A DNA stretch of 64,000 bases, taken from assembly GCA_027886185.1 (NCBI GenBank), contig WOAB01000041.1, positions 1,116,001 to 1,180,000 on the forward strand. The letters are read 5' to 3'. Position numbers and translations under genes: made by a program. Source of the DNA: Rheum nobile. Taxonomy: Eukaryota; Streptophyta; Magnoliopsida; Caryophyllales; Polygonaceae. The notes under the pieces were generated by a model, which had not been told where the DNA came from, did no database searches, and saw only the letters and a program-made list of their open reading frames with translations. Within the stretch, counting starts at the first letter, position 1. Each line of letters begins with the position of its first letter. Of the stretch, positions 34,394 to 45,849 are shown piece by piece.

Positions 34394-36359
34394 TGTAATA
34401 TCCCGTATATTTGTACGAATAAATTTCGAATTTTCTTAAGCCCGTATTGCAAGTCGGATTAAATTCAGGGAAGTACGAACATTCGGTGTAATGTTTGGTC
34501 TCTGTAATATTTTTCTGAGCAATATAAAATACAGTTAACGTATTTTTGGGTTAAGAGATCGTTCGTGTACAAATATATTTAACCCGGGGTTAAGTAAAAT
34601 TTACCACTTAAGGTAAATAATGACAAAAGATGAGGAGTCGGCCTATGCCTTAGCCCACACCAGCAAACAACATCAGCAATTTGCAAGCAAGTTGGCACGG
34701 CTGACAGCTAGCCTTGATGACTCATCGGGGCTACTTGGCCTAGCTTGGACACCTCTTGGGGTACTTGTCTTTAGGATGGTCTTCGTGGTTTGCCTATAAA
34801 AGGAGAGGAGAAGTCGTGGGAGAAGCCAGAAGATAGCTCCTCACCATCTTTTGCTGTCAAAAACCCAGAAATCAGCATCTTGAGCTGAACTTTGAGCCCC
34901 GTTTGTGGACGATTCTGACATTCGTTCGATCAAGTAAAAGTTGAATCTTGGAGGTGGTATGTAGCTTAAGAGGGTGAGAAGATCAACCAAGCTCGATTCG
35001 AAGTAGAAGTCGATCGAAAATTGGTAAGAAAAACCCTGGAAGCTCACTGATTTTCCCTCTGAAATTCATGACTTTTGCTGAACTTTGAACCCAAATTGCG
35101 TGGTCGTCCGGCCTTGTTTTGATCCGTTTTCAAGAGGTTCTTAGAGCTAGTTTGTAGCTTAACAAGGTGGGAATCAAAACCAAAAAAGAATCGAAGCCTA
35201 AGGGATCGATTTGGGTGAGTTTTCCCTCATTGTTGCTCTCGAATCCCCGCCTCTGTGCAGGTACCGCACCCCGCGGTAAACGTAGTTCATGGTGCCGAGG
35301 GTTTGTTTTGGGTATTTGGACATAAGATCGAGGCTCGGATTTTTGATTTGTTTCCTATTCCTTTAGATTCGTATATGTAGATATTGAATCTAAATTGAAG
35401 TCTTGTTATGGGTCGTTGCATATGGATTTATTATCCAGGATCAGTTCCCGTTCCAGACTCGGAAACCCTTTAATTCTAAGCGTGCGAAGCTTTCGTCGAA
35501 TCTAAGGCAAGTGGCGATTCGCTCTTGCTCATCATTCCATATTTCCATTAATTATCAATTGCTTAATTGTTAATTAATTTGGATTGATTATCGTTCATGT
35601 CTGGAATAGTTTTATGAAATTACTTTTGGAAGATAAAATTAATATTATAATAGGTTGTATATCTGTTAGAACAACGCTATTATATATATATGATCTAGAT
35701 TGAAATATATCTAGGATGTTGGCCTTAATGGCTTTATTATGATTGACTGTTCTGAACTGCTTAGTTAGAACGAGTATTCGTAGGAACGCTACTCGGTATC
35801 TCTCAGTGAGTACTAGTCGTTTCTTTATAACCAAGTGGATGGGATGTCCAGGCCCCAACACTTTTCTTTGGTCATGACCTTCTCCTATCCGAGTATAGGG
35901 GATGTGCACAACAGCTGGTGCCAATCTCTGGGATTTAGTCCCAACTCTCTATATCTCAATATCCGCCGAGGATGAGATTCTAAAAGCTTGAAACGTGAAT
36001 GATCGTTTTGGAATTATATAAGATAAGTGCCCGAGTGCACGTAATTAATATACCTTTGGCGGGTAGTGCAGCTAAGTTATAGTGCAGTTAGGAAACTCGC
36101 CCTGACTTGAATGTAGTACGTTCTAACCTACGGGGATTGGGTTGTAATGCTCAACTCACGATAGTCGATGCAATGTTTTAACTTACGGGGATTGGGTTGT
36201 AATCCCTTGACTTATGTTTTAATGGATGGTTTGTGGATTACATAAATGTTATTTATGATTTGAATAATCCGGTTTAGCCTTGGGTGGTTTCGGAGGTGAA
36301 ATCTGGGATCACTGGCGGTAATGCCTTTTCAAAGGGGTTATGAATTTGGGGGTGTTACA
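34394..36359 (+). repeat. T1 5' LTR (1966 bp, internally deleted)
   Basis: TGTAATATCCCG…GGGGGTGTTACA. TATA box TATAAAAG at 34795. It is nearly identical to the 3' LTR except that about 0.5 kb after 'gtagtacgttct' (36118-36176) is missing and replaced by a partial duplicate of 'acctacggggattgggttgtaat'. The lost part contains the AAGACTC/GAGTCTT hairpins. Confidence 0.93.
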
Positions 36360-36363
36360 GATT

Positions 36364-36375
36364 TGGTCTCAGAGC
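36364..36375 (+). other. Primer-binding site (initiator tRNA-Met, one mismatch)
   Basis: TGGTCTCAGAGC, 4 nt after the LTR; C replaces the usual A at position 5. Confidence 0.9.
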
Positions 36376-36567
36376 GCAAATTTTAAAACGGGTTGGGTAT
36401 TTGACAAACCATTTACTCGTTTTATACTGAGGAAAGTTTTCAAAGAACTTGAATTTGAAAAGACATATCTTAATACCGTTCATAGTAGTGCCTTCTTCTT
36501 TGGTCTAATATGGAAAGCAAACTTCTATATTTAGAAAGACTAATTTCCTTCTCGTCGCCTGTAGGAT

Positions 36568-37576
36568 ATGGGCGCGTGCTTATCCTTTCAAAGGGACTCG
36601 GAGGAGATTGAGATGGTTCCATCATCTCTCGACAAATTTAACCTTCCTATTCCCCATCGGCATTTCGAAATCGGAAGCTCAAGCAAATCACCAGAGGATG
36701 AGGGGGAGGTGAAGCTCGTCCTTCCCGAATCAGTGGTGTTGAGATCCGATAATGTGGTGATTCCAGTCATGGAACCTATTGTACCACCAAGGGTTGAGCC
36801 ATCGAGGTATGCCCAAGGCTACTACAACAATGATTACATGATTGACACTATCCCGGAAGGGAATGGGGAAGAAGCAGAAGAAGAGGAAGATGAGGAGACT
36901 GTACAGGTTGACATTGTCGGTGATACATCTGAGTACTCAGAAGAGTATCTTGATGAAGATGCAGAAATTGAGTCAGTCCCCGGGATGGATTTCGAGGAAG
37001 ATCCTTGAGGAAGATCCCGAAGAAGAGGATCCACAGGAAGAAGAAAGTCCTGAAGAAGTCCAAGGGGGACAGGATCAAGAGCTAGATGGGATGGGACAGT
37101 TATTGATGGACCAGGAAGACCCTGGAATGCAAGCTATCTACCCAGACCCATTAGTTGAGCCTGAGTATGTACCGTTGACTGACGCAGAGTGGGAAGCACT
37201 CTACATCGAATATGGCCTCAGAGAGGACGACAGCTCACACTATGATTCGGAAGACACTCCGCCTCTTCGTGCTCGAAGAAGGCAAAGGTCAAGTCCCGAG
37301 CTACGTGGGATCCTTCGTCAGAGCCAACAGAGAAGGCAGGAAGGACAACGTGAGATTGAAGAAATGGAACGTGCTCAAAGACAGGCAAGAATTGGAGAGG
37401 CAAATCATAATGGTCAGGATTCTCGCATAAGGCCTTGGACGCCAAAAGCTAATGAATCGTGTGCCCCAGGGCCAAGTCAGGCGAGAGATCAGTCACCTGA
37501 TTCTGATGAGGAGCCTCGTCCAAAGAAGCCTTGCATGAGTAGCATTCCATACAGGAAGCGTTTTAGGGGACTGTGA
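36568..37576 (+). pseudogene. T1 ORF1: MGA-start acidic protein upstream of gag, copy 2 (frameshifted)
   Basis: It opens MGACLSFQRDSEE: Gly2 and Ser6 fit N-myristoylation and Cys4 could be palmitoylated. 'VLPESVVLRSD' (about 51-61) matches the conserved block of the other copies. A very acidic middle has 'EEDPEEEDPQEEE'. Next come 'EDPGMQAIYPDP…YVPLTDAEWEALY', a basic Gln/Arg-rich segment, and the C-terminus 'SDEEPRPKKPCM…YRKRFRGL'. One extra T near 37004 stops the first frame at 37008; the downstream frame continues to 37576. About 336 codons. The coiled-coil part of copies 1 and 3 is replaced here by a shorter Arg/Gln stretch. No known domain recognised. Confidence 0.78.
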
Positions 37577-37827
37577 AGAAAGGACCAGTATAACAAATAG
37601 TAGTACTTATGTATAATAGTCGGATATTATATGATGTAGTACTAAATTCTTAGAGCAATTTTGTCAAAAGCTCTAAAGAATTAATTTTGTTGAACCCTGC
37701 GGCGATGTTAAGAAGTTCATCATATATATATATTACCAAATTGATCTATTCTGAGTTGATTTTATTACATTCAATATGCTGAAAAGATATTAATGTAACG
37801 AATCCTTGGAATTTGATCGGTAAACAG
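37577..37827 (+). other. Spacer between T1 ORF1 and gag
   Basis: AT-rich, no frame. It ends 'ggtaaacag' directly before the Gag ATG, which could serve as a 3' splice site; this is speculative. Confidence 0.35.
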
Positions 37828-38971
37828 ATGGTGAACACAAGAAACAACCGTAACGGTGCTGGACCTAGTGGTCATCATAGACTAGCTGGCTGACGCTCTA
37901 CGACCAAATGTACCTCAGGCACAAGGAGTGCCAATTCCTCCACCAGTTCCCAGGGTTGGAGAACCTGAAGTTCAGGAACCTGTGATTCCAGAGAATGCAG
38001 TCGGGAATAGAAGCAATTATGGTCGAGCTCTGAAGACCATAACCTCTATGAGACCTGATTGTTACAACGGGAAAGGTGAGCCAGTCCGTGTGACTCACTG
38101 GTTTTCCCATATGGAGAGATTGTTTCGCAACGTAGAATGCACTGAAGCTGAAAAGGTGCATATAGCGTCTCTTCAGTTGAAAGAAGATGCCAGCGAGTGG
38201 TGGGAGAATAGTGGACTTGCAGACAGCCCTGATCTGAACTGGGCGATGTTCAAGACAAAAATGACCGATCGTTTCTTTTCTCGGGCCATGAGAGAAGAGA
38301 AACGTAAGGAATTTTTGTACCCAAGGATCGATGGATTAAAGGTGACGGAGTTAGCCGCCAAGTTTAATCACTTACTGCAATATGCTGGATCAGAGGTATC
38401 CAGTGAAGAGCAAAAGATCATGTATTTTCATGAATGGATGAGTCATGATATCAAGCCATTAATGGTGCACCATACTTGCTCTACTTTAGAGCAATATGTG
38501 GATGCAGCCTATAAACTGGAAGTGACTCTAGAAGATTCAGCTAAGAGACGTAACCGTCAGAGATCGATGCAGAATCAATCTCAGGCAAGTGATTTTAAAC
38601 GTCCTGCGCCGCCGTCGAATTTTGCTAAATCTGGCAGGGCTAAGACTGAGATGACTCAAAGTGGGTCTACACAGCAGTCTGGCCAGAGTAAGAAGCCGAT
38701 TCAGTGTTTTAACTGTGGTGTGCATGGGCACAAGAGCAATGTGTGTCCAAGAGAGAAAAAGACTTGTTTTGCTTGTGGCAAGGAAGGACATTTGCAGACG
38801 TTCTGTCCGCGAAACAGACAGATGGGTGCTGAATCGCAGCAGGGGTCTGTGAACCAGAGCAACCGGCCCAGATTCAAGCCAGTAGAGAGTCCCAGTCTGT
38901 CGACTCAGACTACTGCGCAAAACAAGGGGAAAGCCCCAGTTGTGTCCGGAGGGCAAGGTCAACGCTTGTAG
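37828..38971 (+). pseudogene. T1 Gag
   Basis: Capsid/nucleocapsid polyprotein. Start at MVNTRNNRNGAG (37828), the same opening as in T2. This frame ends early, and a shift before 37928 is needed to enter the main frame. That frame has the retrotransposon gag domain ('HWFSHMERLFRNVE', 'DASEWWENSG', 'FFSRAMREEKRKEFLYP', 'EQYVDAAYKLEVTLED') and two CCHC zinc knuckles (CFNCGVHGHKSNVC and CFACGKEGHLQTFC, 38705-38806). It ends with TAG at 38969 in frame with protease, which relatives usually read as one Gag-Pol. Confidence 0.9.
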
Positions 38972-39274
38972 GAAATGCGTAAGGCAGATGGACCCAATAC
39001 TCCGATTGCTCAAGGTACCCTATACCTCCACTCTACTCCAGTATGCATTTTGTTTAATTCGGGTGCTACCCATTCCTTTATATCTGAGAGCTGTGTTAGC
39101 AAGTTAGGATTAGTTTGCAACGAAGCTTGTGAGCCTTTTGTTGTAAGTCTTCCTAATGGAAACCAATTAGTGGGAACCAAACGTCTGTCAAAATTCCCAG
39201 TTACCATTCAAGGTAAGGAATTTGACGCAGATTTGATCTGCATTGATATGGCTCCTTAAGACATTATCCTTGGT
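38972..39274 (+). pseudogene. T1 protease, active-site Asp replaced by Asn
   Basis: Retropepsin-like fold: 'CILFNSGATHSFISESCVSKLGL' (split: CILFNSGATHSFIS / ESCVSKLGL) then 'VSLPNGNQLVGTKRL' and 'DADLICIDMAP'. The catalytic triad DSG is NSG here (GAT to AAT at about 39057), so it cannot cut. TAA at 39257-39259 stops the frame before 'DIILGMDWL', which belongs to the same protein. Frame is continuous with gag and RT. Confidence 0.88.
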
Positions 39275-41272
39275 ATGGATTGGCTGACGCATCCTGGAGC
39301 GGTAATCGACTGTAATTCGAGAATAGTGACGGTTTCATCGGAGGGCCAGCATATATGTAAGTTTAAGGGTCGAAATGAAGCTGATAACGGCAAGCTCATC
39401 AATGCGATGGCTGCGTTTAAGCTACTTCGACAAGGTTGTGCCGGGTATCTCTGTTACCTGGATGAGCCCAAGAAAGATGAACCATCAGTACTTGATATTC
39501 CAGTTGTTAGGGAATTCCCGGATGTTTTCCCGGAGGAAATTCCTGGATTACCCCCGCATCGCATCGTAGAGTTTACGATTGATCTTGAGCCTGGTACTGC
39601 ACCAATTTCTAAAGCACCGTATCGGATGGCTCCTGCCGAGATGCAAGAGTTGAAGAAGCAGCTGGAGGATCTTCTTGACAAAGGATATATAAGACCGAGT
39701 GCATCACCTTGGGGTGCTCCGGTTTTGTTTGTTAAGAAGAAAGATGGATCGTTTAGACTTTGCATCGACTATCGTGAGTTGAACAAAGTCACGATCAAGA
39801 ACAAGTATCCTTTGCCTAGGATTGATGATTTGTTAGATCAATTGCAGGGAGCAAAAGTATTTTCCAAGATCGATCTGAGATCCGGTTACCACCAACTCAG
39901 GATTCGTGAGGAAGATATTCCGAGGACAGCATTCCGGACAAGATATGGTCACTACGAGTTTGTAGTTATGCCATTTGGACTTACCAACGCTCCTGCCATC
40001 CTCATGGATTTGATGAACCGATGTTTTCACCAGTACTTGGATAAGTTCGTGGTGGTTTTCATCGACGACATTTTGATCTACTCTCCGAGTGAAGAAGCTC
40101 ACGAGGAACATCTGCGGATTGTCTTGTCAATCCTTAGACAAAATGAGCTTTATGCGAAATTGTCTAAATGTGACTTTTGGATTAGAGAAGTAGCTTTCTT
40201 AGGCCACGTGATCAATGAGAATGGGGTGATGGTCGATCCCCAGAAGATTGAAGCTGTGGCAAATTGGAAACGTCTTCAGAATGTGAAGGATGTGCGCAAT
40301 TTTCTTGGACTTGCTGGATACTACAGACGGTTCGTAGAGGGATTTTCTAAGATCGCTCTACCTATGACCGGTTTACTCCGCAAGGTCCACAAGAAGTTTG
40401 TCTGGAGTGACAAGTATGATGCCAGTTTTTAGAAGTTGAAACAGTGTTTAACCTCTGCACATGTTCTAGCGCTGCCAGAAGGAAACGATGGATATGTGGT
40501 CTACAGTGATACTTCTAAAAGTGGTTTGGGTTGTGTATTGATGCAGAAGGGCAGAGTGATTGCTTACGCATCTCGACAACTAAAAACCTATGAAGAAAAC
40601 TATCCTACCCATGATTTGGAATTGGCAGCAGTGGTGTTTGCGTTGAAGATTTGGATACACTATCTATATGGTGTAAGATTTCAAATCTTCACGGACCACA
40701 AGAGTCTCAAGTATATATTCACTCAGAAGGAGTTGAATATGAGACAACGACGCTGGTTAGAATTACTCAAGGACTATGACATTGAATTGCTATATCATCC
40801 AAGCAAGGCTAATGTTGTAGCTGATGCGTTGAGTCGAAAGACACCGCATGAGACAGTTGTAGAACTTCTCACTGCTCAAGTCAAGCTGAACCAATTGATA
40901 TGTGAGGCTGAAATCTTGTATGATCAACGTAAAGGATACCTGAGTATGTTGAAAATTCAGGCTACGCTACTTGATCAAATACGAGAAAAGCAGATTGATG
41001 ATATCATCCTGGTAAAGCTAAGCAGCGAAGTGTTGAGCGGGAAAGCTCCCGGTTTTGTGATTCAAGAGGATGGATCACTTTGGTTTCAAGATCACATTTG
41101 TGTGCCTGACGTTGATGGTCTTCGCCAATTGGTGATGAGGGAAGCCCATTCATCAGCTTACTCTGTACATCCTGGCTCTAGCAAAATGTACAAGGACCTC
41201 CGGAAGAAATTCTGGTGGCCAAACATGAAATGGGATGTAGCAGAATTTGTAGCAAAATGCTTGACTTGTTAG
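39275..41272 (+). pseudogene. T1 reverse transcriptase and RNase H
   Basis: RT motifs in order: 'SPWGAPVLFVKKKDGSFRLC', 'DYRELNKVTIKNKYPLPRID', 'FSKIDLRSGYHQLRI', 'MPFGLTNAPAI' and the catalytic 'FIDDIL' (40058-40075). TAG at 40430-40432 separates RT from RNase H. RNase H shows 'YSDTSKSGLGCVL', 'YPTHDLELAAVVFAL', 'FTDHKSLKYIF' and 'NVVADALSRK'. It is followed by the integrase zinc region ('HPGSSKMYKDLRKKFWWP…CLTC'), ending at TAG 41270-41272 where relatives have Gln. All catalytic acids of RT are intact, so only the stops inactivate it. Confidence 0.93.
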
Positions 41273-42407
41273 AAAGTCAAGATAGAACACCGTAGGCCAG
41301 GCGGTGAATTGCTACCTCTTCCAGTGCCAGAGTGGAAGTGGGAAGATATTGCTATGGACTTCGTCACTGGATTACCCAAGACTAGAACCCAGAAGGATGC
41401 TATATGGGTAATTATTGACAGACTCACGAAGAGTGCGCACTTCGTGGCTATCAAATCAACATGGGGAGTTAAGAAGTTAGCCAAAGTGTTTTTGCATGAG
41501 ATTGTTCGGTTACATGGTATTCCCAAAACCATTGTCTCGGATCGTGATGGCCGTTTCACGTCCAGATTTTGGAAGGAACTTCACAAAGTCATGGGAACCG
41601 AGTTAAGATTTAGCACTGCCTTTCATCCTCAAAACGGATGGACAGTCTGAGAGGACTATCCAGACCTTAGAGGATATGTTGAGAGCGTGTGTACTCGATT
41701 GTCCGACTAGCTGGGAGGACAACCTAAGTCTAATCGAGTTTACATACAACAATAGTTGGCATTCTACAATCAAGATGGCTCCATTTGAAGCCTTGTATGG
41801 TCGGAAGTGTAGATCGCCAATTTGTTGGGATGAGAACGCCGACAAGATTCTGCTCGGACTAGAGTTGGTCGAGAAGACAGCTGTAGATATTTCTTTGATC
41901 CGACAAAGGATGTTGACAGCTCAGAGTCGACAAAAGTCTTACGCGGACCCGAAGCATAGGAATGTCGAGTTTGAGGTTGGCGACAAGGTATTTGTCAGGG
42001 TATCACCATCCAGAGGAGTTTTCAGATTTGGTAAGCGTGAGAAGCTTAACCCTCGCTATGTGGGACCATTTGAGATTCTTGACAGAGTGGGATCGCTAGC
42101 ATATCGTTTAGCGTTGCCACCATCAGCACATCCTGTGCATAATGTGTTTCACGTCTCTCTGTTGAGAAAATATGTGCCAGATGAATCTCATGTGCTGAGC
42201 TATGAAGATATTGAGATTCAGACAGACAATACATATGAAGAGACACCCGTGCGCGTTCTGGAGCGTCGTGTGAAGCAGTTGCGCAACAAGGTCGTACCGT
42301 TGGTATGAATTATGTGGTCCAAGTCAGAAACCGAGGAGGTTACCTGGGAGACTTGGGAAACTGAAGAGGATATGAGTAGACGCTTTCCCGAGATGTTTGC
42401 GACCTAA
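41273..42407 (+). pseudogene. T1 integrase with chromodomain-like tail
   Basis: DDE core: Asp in 'WEDIAMDFVTGLP', Asp in 'TIVSDRDGRFTS', and Glu in the 'QSERTIQTLEDML' segment. An extra A at about 41633 (cctcAAAAcgg) shifts the frame between the second Asp and the Glu. The C-terminal part has 'EVGDKVFVRVSP…GKREKLNPRYVGPFEI' (GPY/F module). After a TGA at 42306 the frame gives 'WSKSETEEVTWETWETEEDM', a chromodomain-like tail ending at 42407. The tail would steer integration to chromatin. Confidence 0.9.
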
Positions 42408-42428
42408 GTTTCGAGGTCGAAACTTCTT

Positions 42429-42443
42429 TTAAGGGGGGAGTGA
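42429..42443 (+). other. Polypurine tract
   Basis: AAGGGGGGAGTGA immediately before the 3' LTR, the plus-strand priming site. Confidence 0.92.
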
Positions 42444-44927
42444 TGTAATATCCCGTATATTTGTACGAATAAATTTCGAATTTTCTTAAGCCCGTATTGC
42501 AAGTCGGATTAAATTCAGGGAAGTACGAACATTCGGTGTAATGTTTGGTCTCTGTAATATTTTTCTGAGCAATATAAAATACAGTTAACGTATTTTTGGG
42601 TTAAGAGATCGTTCGTGTACAAATATATTTAACCCGGGGTTAAGTAAAATTTACCACTTAAGGTAAATAATGACAAAAGATGAGGAGTCGGCCTATGCCT
42701 TAGCCCACACCAGCAAACAACATCAACAACTTGCAAGCAAGTTGGCACGGCTGGCAGCTAGCCTTGATGACTCATCGGGGCTACTTGGCCTAGCTTGGAC
42801 ACCTCTTGGGGTACTTGTCTTTAGGATGGTCTTCGTGGTTTGCCTATAAAAGGAGAGGAGAAGTCGTGGGAGAAGCCAGAAGATAGCTCCTCACCATCTT
42901 TTGCTGTCAAAAACCCAGAAATCAGCATCCTGAGCTAAACTTTGAGCCCCGTTTGTGGACGATTCTGACATTCGTTCGATCAAGTAAAAGTTGAATCTTG
43001 GAGGTGGTATGTAGCTTAAGAGGGTGAGAAGATCAAACAAGATCGATTAGAAGTAGAAGTCGATCGAAAATTGGTAAGAAAAACCCTGGAAGCTCACTGA
43101 TTTTCCCTCTGAAATTCATGACTTTTGCTGAACTTTGAACCCAAATTGCGTGGTCGTCCGGCCTTGTTTTGATCCGTTTTCAGGAGGTTCTTAGAGCTAG
43201 TTTGTAGCTTAACAAGGTGGGAATCAAAACCAAGAAAGAATCGAAGCCTAAGGGATCGATTTGGGTGAGTTTTCCCTCATTGTCGCTCTCGAATCCCCGC
43301 CTCTGTGCAGGTACCGCACCCCGCGGTAAACGTAGTTCATGGTGCCCAGGGTTTGTTTTGGGTATTTGGACATAGATCGAGGCTCGGATTTTTGATTCGT
43401 TTCCTATTTCTTTAGATTCGTATATGTAGATATTGAATCTAAATTGAAGTCTTGTTATGGGTCGTTGCATATGGATTTATTATCCAGGATCAGTTCCCGT
43501 TCCAGACTCGGAAACCCTTTAATTCTAAGCGTGCGAAGCTTTCGTCGAATCTAAGGCAAGTGGCGATTCGCTCTTGCTCATCATTCCATATTTCCATTAA
43601 TTATCAATTGCTTAATTGTTAATTAATTTGGATTGATTATCGTTCATGTTTGGAATAGTTTTATGAAATTACTTTTGGAAGATAAAATGAATATTATAAT
43701 AGGTTGTATATCTGTTAGAACAACGCTATTATATATATATGATCTAGATTGAAATATATCTAGGATGTTGGCCTTAATGGCTTTATTATGATTGACTGTT
43801 CTGAACTGCTTAGTTAGAACGAGTATTCGTAGGAACGCTACTCGGTATCTCTCAGTGAGTACTAGTCGTTTCTTTATAACCAAGTGGATGGGATGTCCAG
43901 GCCCCAACACTTTTCTTTGGTCATGACCTTCTCCTATCCGAGTATAGGGGATGTGCACAACAGCTGGTGCCAATCTCTGGGATTTAGTCCCAACTCTCTA
44001 TATCTCAATATCCGTCGAGGATGAGATTCTAAAAGCTTGAAACGTGAATGATCGTTTTGGAATTATATAAGATAAGTGCCCGAGTGCACGTAATTAATAT
44101 ACCTTTGGCGGGTAGTGCAACTAAGTTATAGTGCAGTTAGGAAACTCGCCCTGACTTGAATGTAGTACGTTCTCTTTCCAATCTGGAGTCGTATCATGCG
44201 GTGATTCGCATTATACGGTGAGGTTGGTCGTGAACCGAAGCATCTCAGTCAGTTTTTAACGTTATGAATATACATATGAAACTAAAGGTTCCAGACATTT
44301 GTCATGCTTCCGATAAGACTCACTCTTTTGGAGTCTTCTCTTGGATTAATTCCTATAAGACTCATTTCCGCTGGAGTCTTCTCTTGGTCATGTCTTTTGA
44401 GATATTCCAGTAGAAGTATGGTGGTTGGCTATCGTTATCGGTTATTATCCGAGAAACGATGAGTCTAACCTAATACGACTACTTAGAACCACTCTGCTTT
44501 GTACCCTTGCTAGTCTTTCATTAGACTAACCCACGAACATTGTTCTCTGCATGTGGGCTGGTGTCATCCGTTCGATTCGGCACATCAGATAAGTTGTCAC
44601 CCAGTGAAGGCTAAAGAACGACTATGACGGGAAGTGTTTTTGACAAGTTTATCCAGGTTGAGATCCGTGGCGTTGATCGCCATGGTCAAGACTTGCTTTA
44701 TCTTTAAAAGACTTCCGCTATGTTATTTACTCTGAAAACAATGTTTTAACCTATGGGGATTGGGTTGTAATCCCCTGACTTATGTTTTAATGGATGGTTT
44801 GTGGATTACATAAATGTTATTTATGATTTGAATAATCCGGTTTAGCCTTGCGTGGTTTCGGAGGTGAAATCCGGGATCACTGGCGGTAATGCCTTTCCAA
44901 AGGGGTTATGAATTTGGTGGTGTTATA
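42444..44927 (+). repeat. T1 3' LTR (2484 bp)
   Basis: Complete version of the LTR. It ends GGTGGTGTTATA (CA mutated to TA) followed by the duplication GATTT. TATA box at 42845. Paired AAGACTC…GAGTCTT hairpins at 44315-44380. A GC motif 'accgcaccccgcggtaa' is at about 43313. Confidence 0.93.
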
Positions 44928-45041
44928 GATTTTGATATCGACATTATCTAGATTTGTTTTTTTCAATACACATATTAATTATAATTATTATTAATATTAA
45001 TATTTTTTATTCAACATATATGACGTAAAAACCGTGCCTGG

Positions 45042-45301
45042 TGTTAGGATTTGAACGTAGTAATGAGAGAAAACGAACCAAAGAACATGATAATTGTTAA
45101 CCTAGTTCGCCACGAAAGAGTGGCTGCATCTGGGGGTACTGCCAAGCCAGGGTTTTTCTAATATTTTGTGTTAATGATTACAATAATCAAGTGGGTATGA
45201 ATACTAAGGATCGAAGACCTAATCAGGACCAAACCATAATCAAGTTGGATCGTTGTAGTTTGGGCTTTGGTGTACAGTCCATCAGACTTCATTACCCAAC
45301 A
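45042..45301 (-). repeat. Copia solo LTR (260 bp) in the Helitron terminal hairpin
   Basis: TGTTAGGATTTGAACG…ATTACCCAACA, the same termini and opening as the copia LTR at 28083. Perfect duplication CCTGG (45037-45041 and 45302-45306). No internal region, so it arose by LTR-LTR recombination. It lacks the GC-rich array. Strand set by similarity to the minus-strand copia LTRs. Confidence 0.9.
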
Positions 45302-45323
45302 CCTGGCACGAAAATTACGCTAG

Positions 45324-45849
45324 TTGGTTAATTGAAAAGAAAATTTGATTGTTAATGTGTTGAAGTAGAAATTGACAGAGAGGAGTGAACAAGTTACAAA
45401 GGAGAGAGAATCGATTTTTATTTTTAGTTTTAATTTTTGAAGCTAACATATATATTCTTCTTTTTTGTTAGTTACCAGAAAAGAATAGCAAAATAAAGGC
45501 ACCATATACGGGAAAAATTAGGGAGGAGATATATAATTTTATTTTTTCATTTTTTCTAAGAGATGGATCAGTTTGAGCTATTGATTTAAAATCTAGGGTT
45601 AGTGTTTATTCAACTCTACCTATAGAGTTAGTAGTAAACTCTATCGGAGCTTAACCGATGATAGATCGAGTTTATGAAAAGTTTTATTGGTTAATCTGGA
45701 AAATCGGCCATCAATGGTTAAATTATCTTCCTATAAAATTAACATAACGTTTTGTAAAACTATTTTTAGAATTAATATCGGCCAAGAATCCTAGCTAAGA
45801 AGTTATTAGTCTAAATTGGAAAAAAAAAAACCAAACCTTATTACTGCAG
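45324..45849 (+). other. WSD-like intron 1 DNA with the right arm of the inverted repeat
   Basis: AT-rich intron. 45589-45665 is the reverse-complement partner of 33480-33546 ('aactctacctatagagtt', 'aaactctatcggagcttaaccg'). Nothing else recognised. Confidence 0.5.

Larger units (their letters stand above)
34394..44927 (+). mobile_element. Full-length T1 chromovirus-like (Tekay-type) retrotransposon, 10.5 kb
   Basis: LTRs at 34394-36359 and 42444-44927, perfect duplication GATTT (34389-34393 and 44928-44932), initiator-Met primer site and polypurine tract. Order: LTR, primer site, ORF1, gag, protease, RT, RNase H, integrase, chromodomain-like tail, LTR. Pol order with integrase last, the MVNTR Gag start and the tail suggest the Tekay/Del lineage. 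It carries at least one frameshift in ORF1, one in gag, and five stops or shifts in pol, so it is not autonomous. Confidence 0.95.
34120..45323 (+). mobile_element. Non-autonomous Helitron (~400 bp native), split by later insertions
   Basis: 5' end TCTACTATATATATACTAAAC with 'acgccacatgacacc', typical of plant Helitrons. The 3' end is hairpin CCGTGCC/GGCACG, then 'aaaattacg' and CTAG at 45320-45323. The base before is A and after is T, the usual A^T target. Native parts are 34120-34393, 44933-45041 and 45307-45323; the rest is a T1 element and a copia solo LTR. No Rep/helicase is encoded. Confidence 0.7.

Noticed and set aside
35595..35924. 109-codon minus-strand frame repeated at 43644-43973
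   Set aside because: It occurs in both LTRs of one element simply because LTRs are duplicates; no protein similarity.
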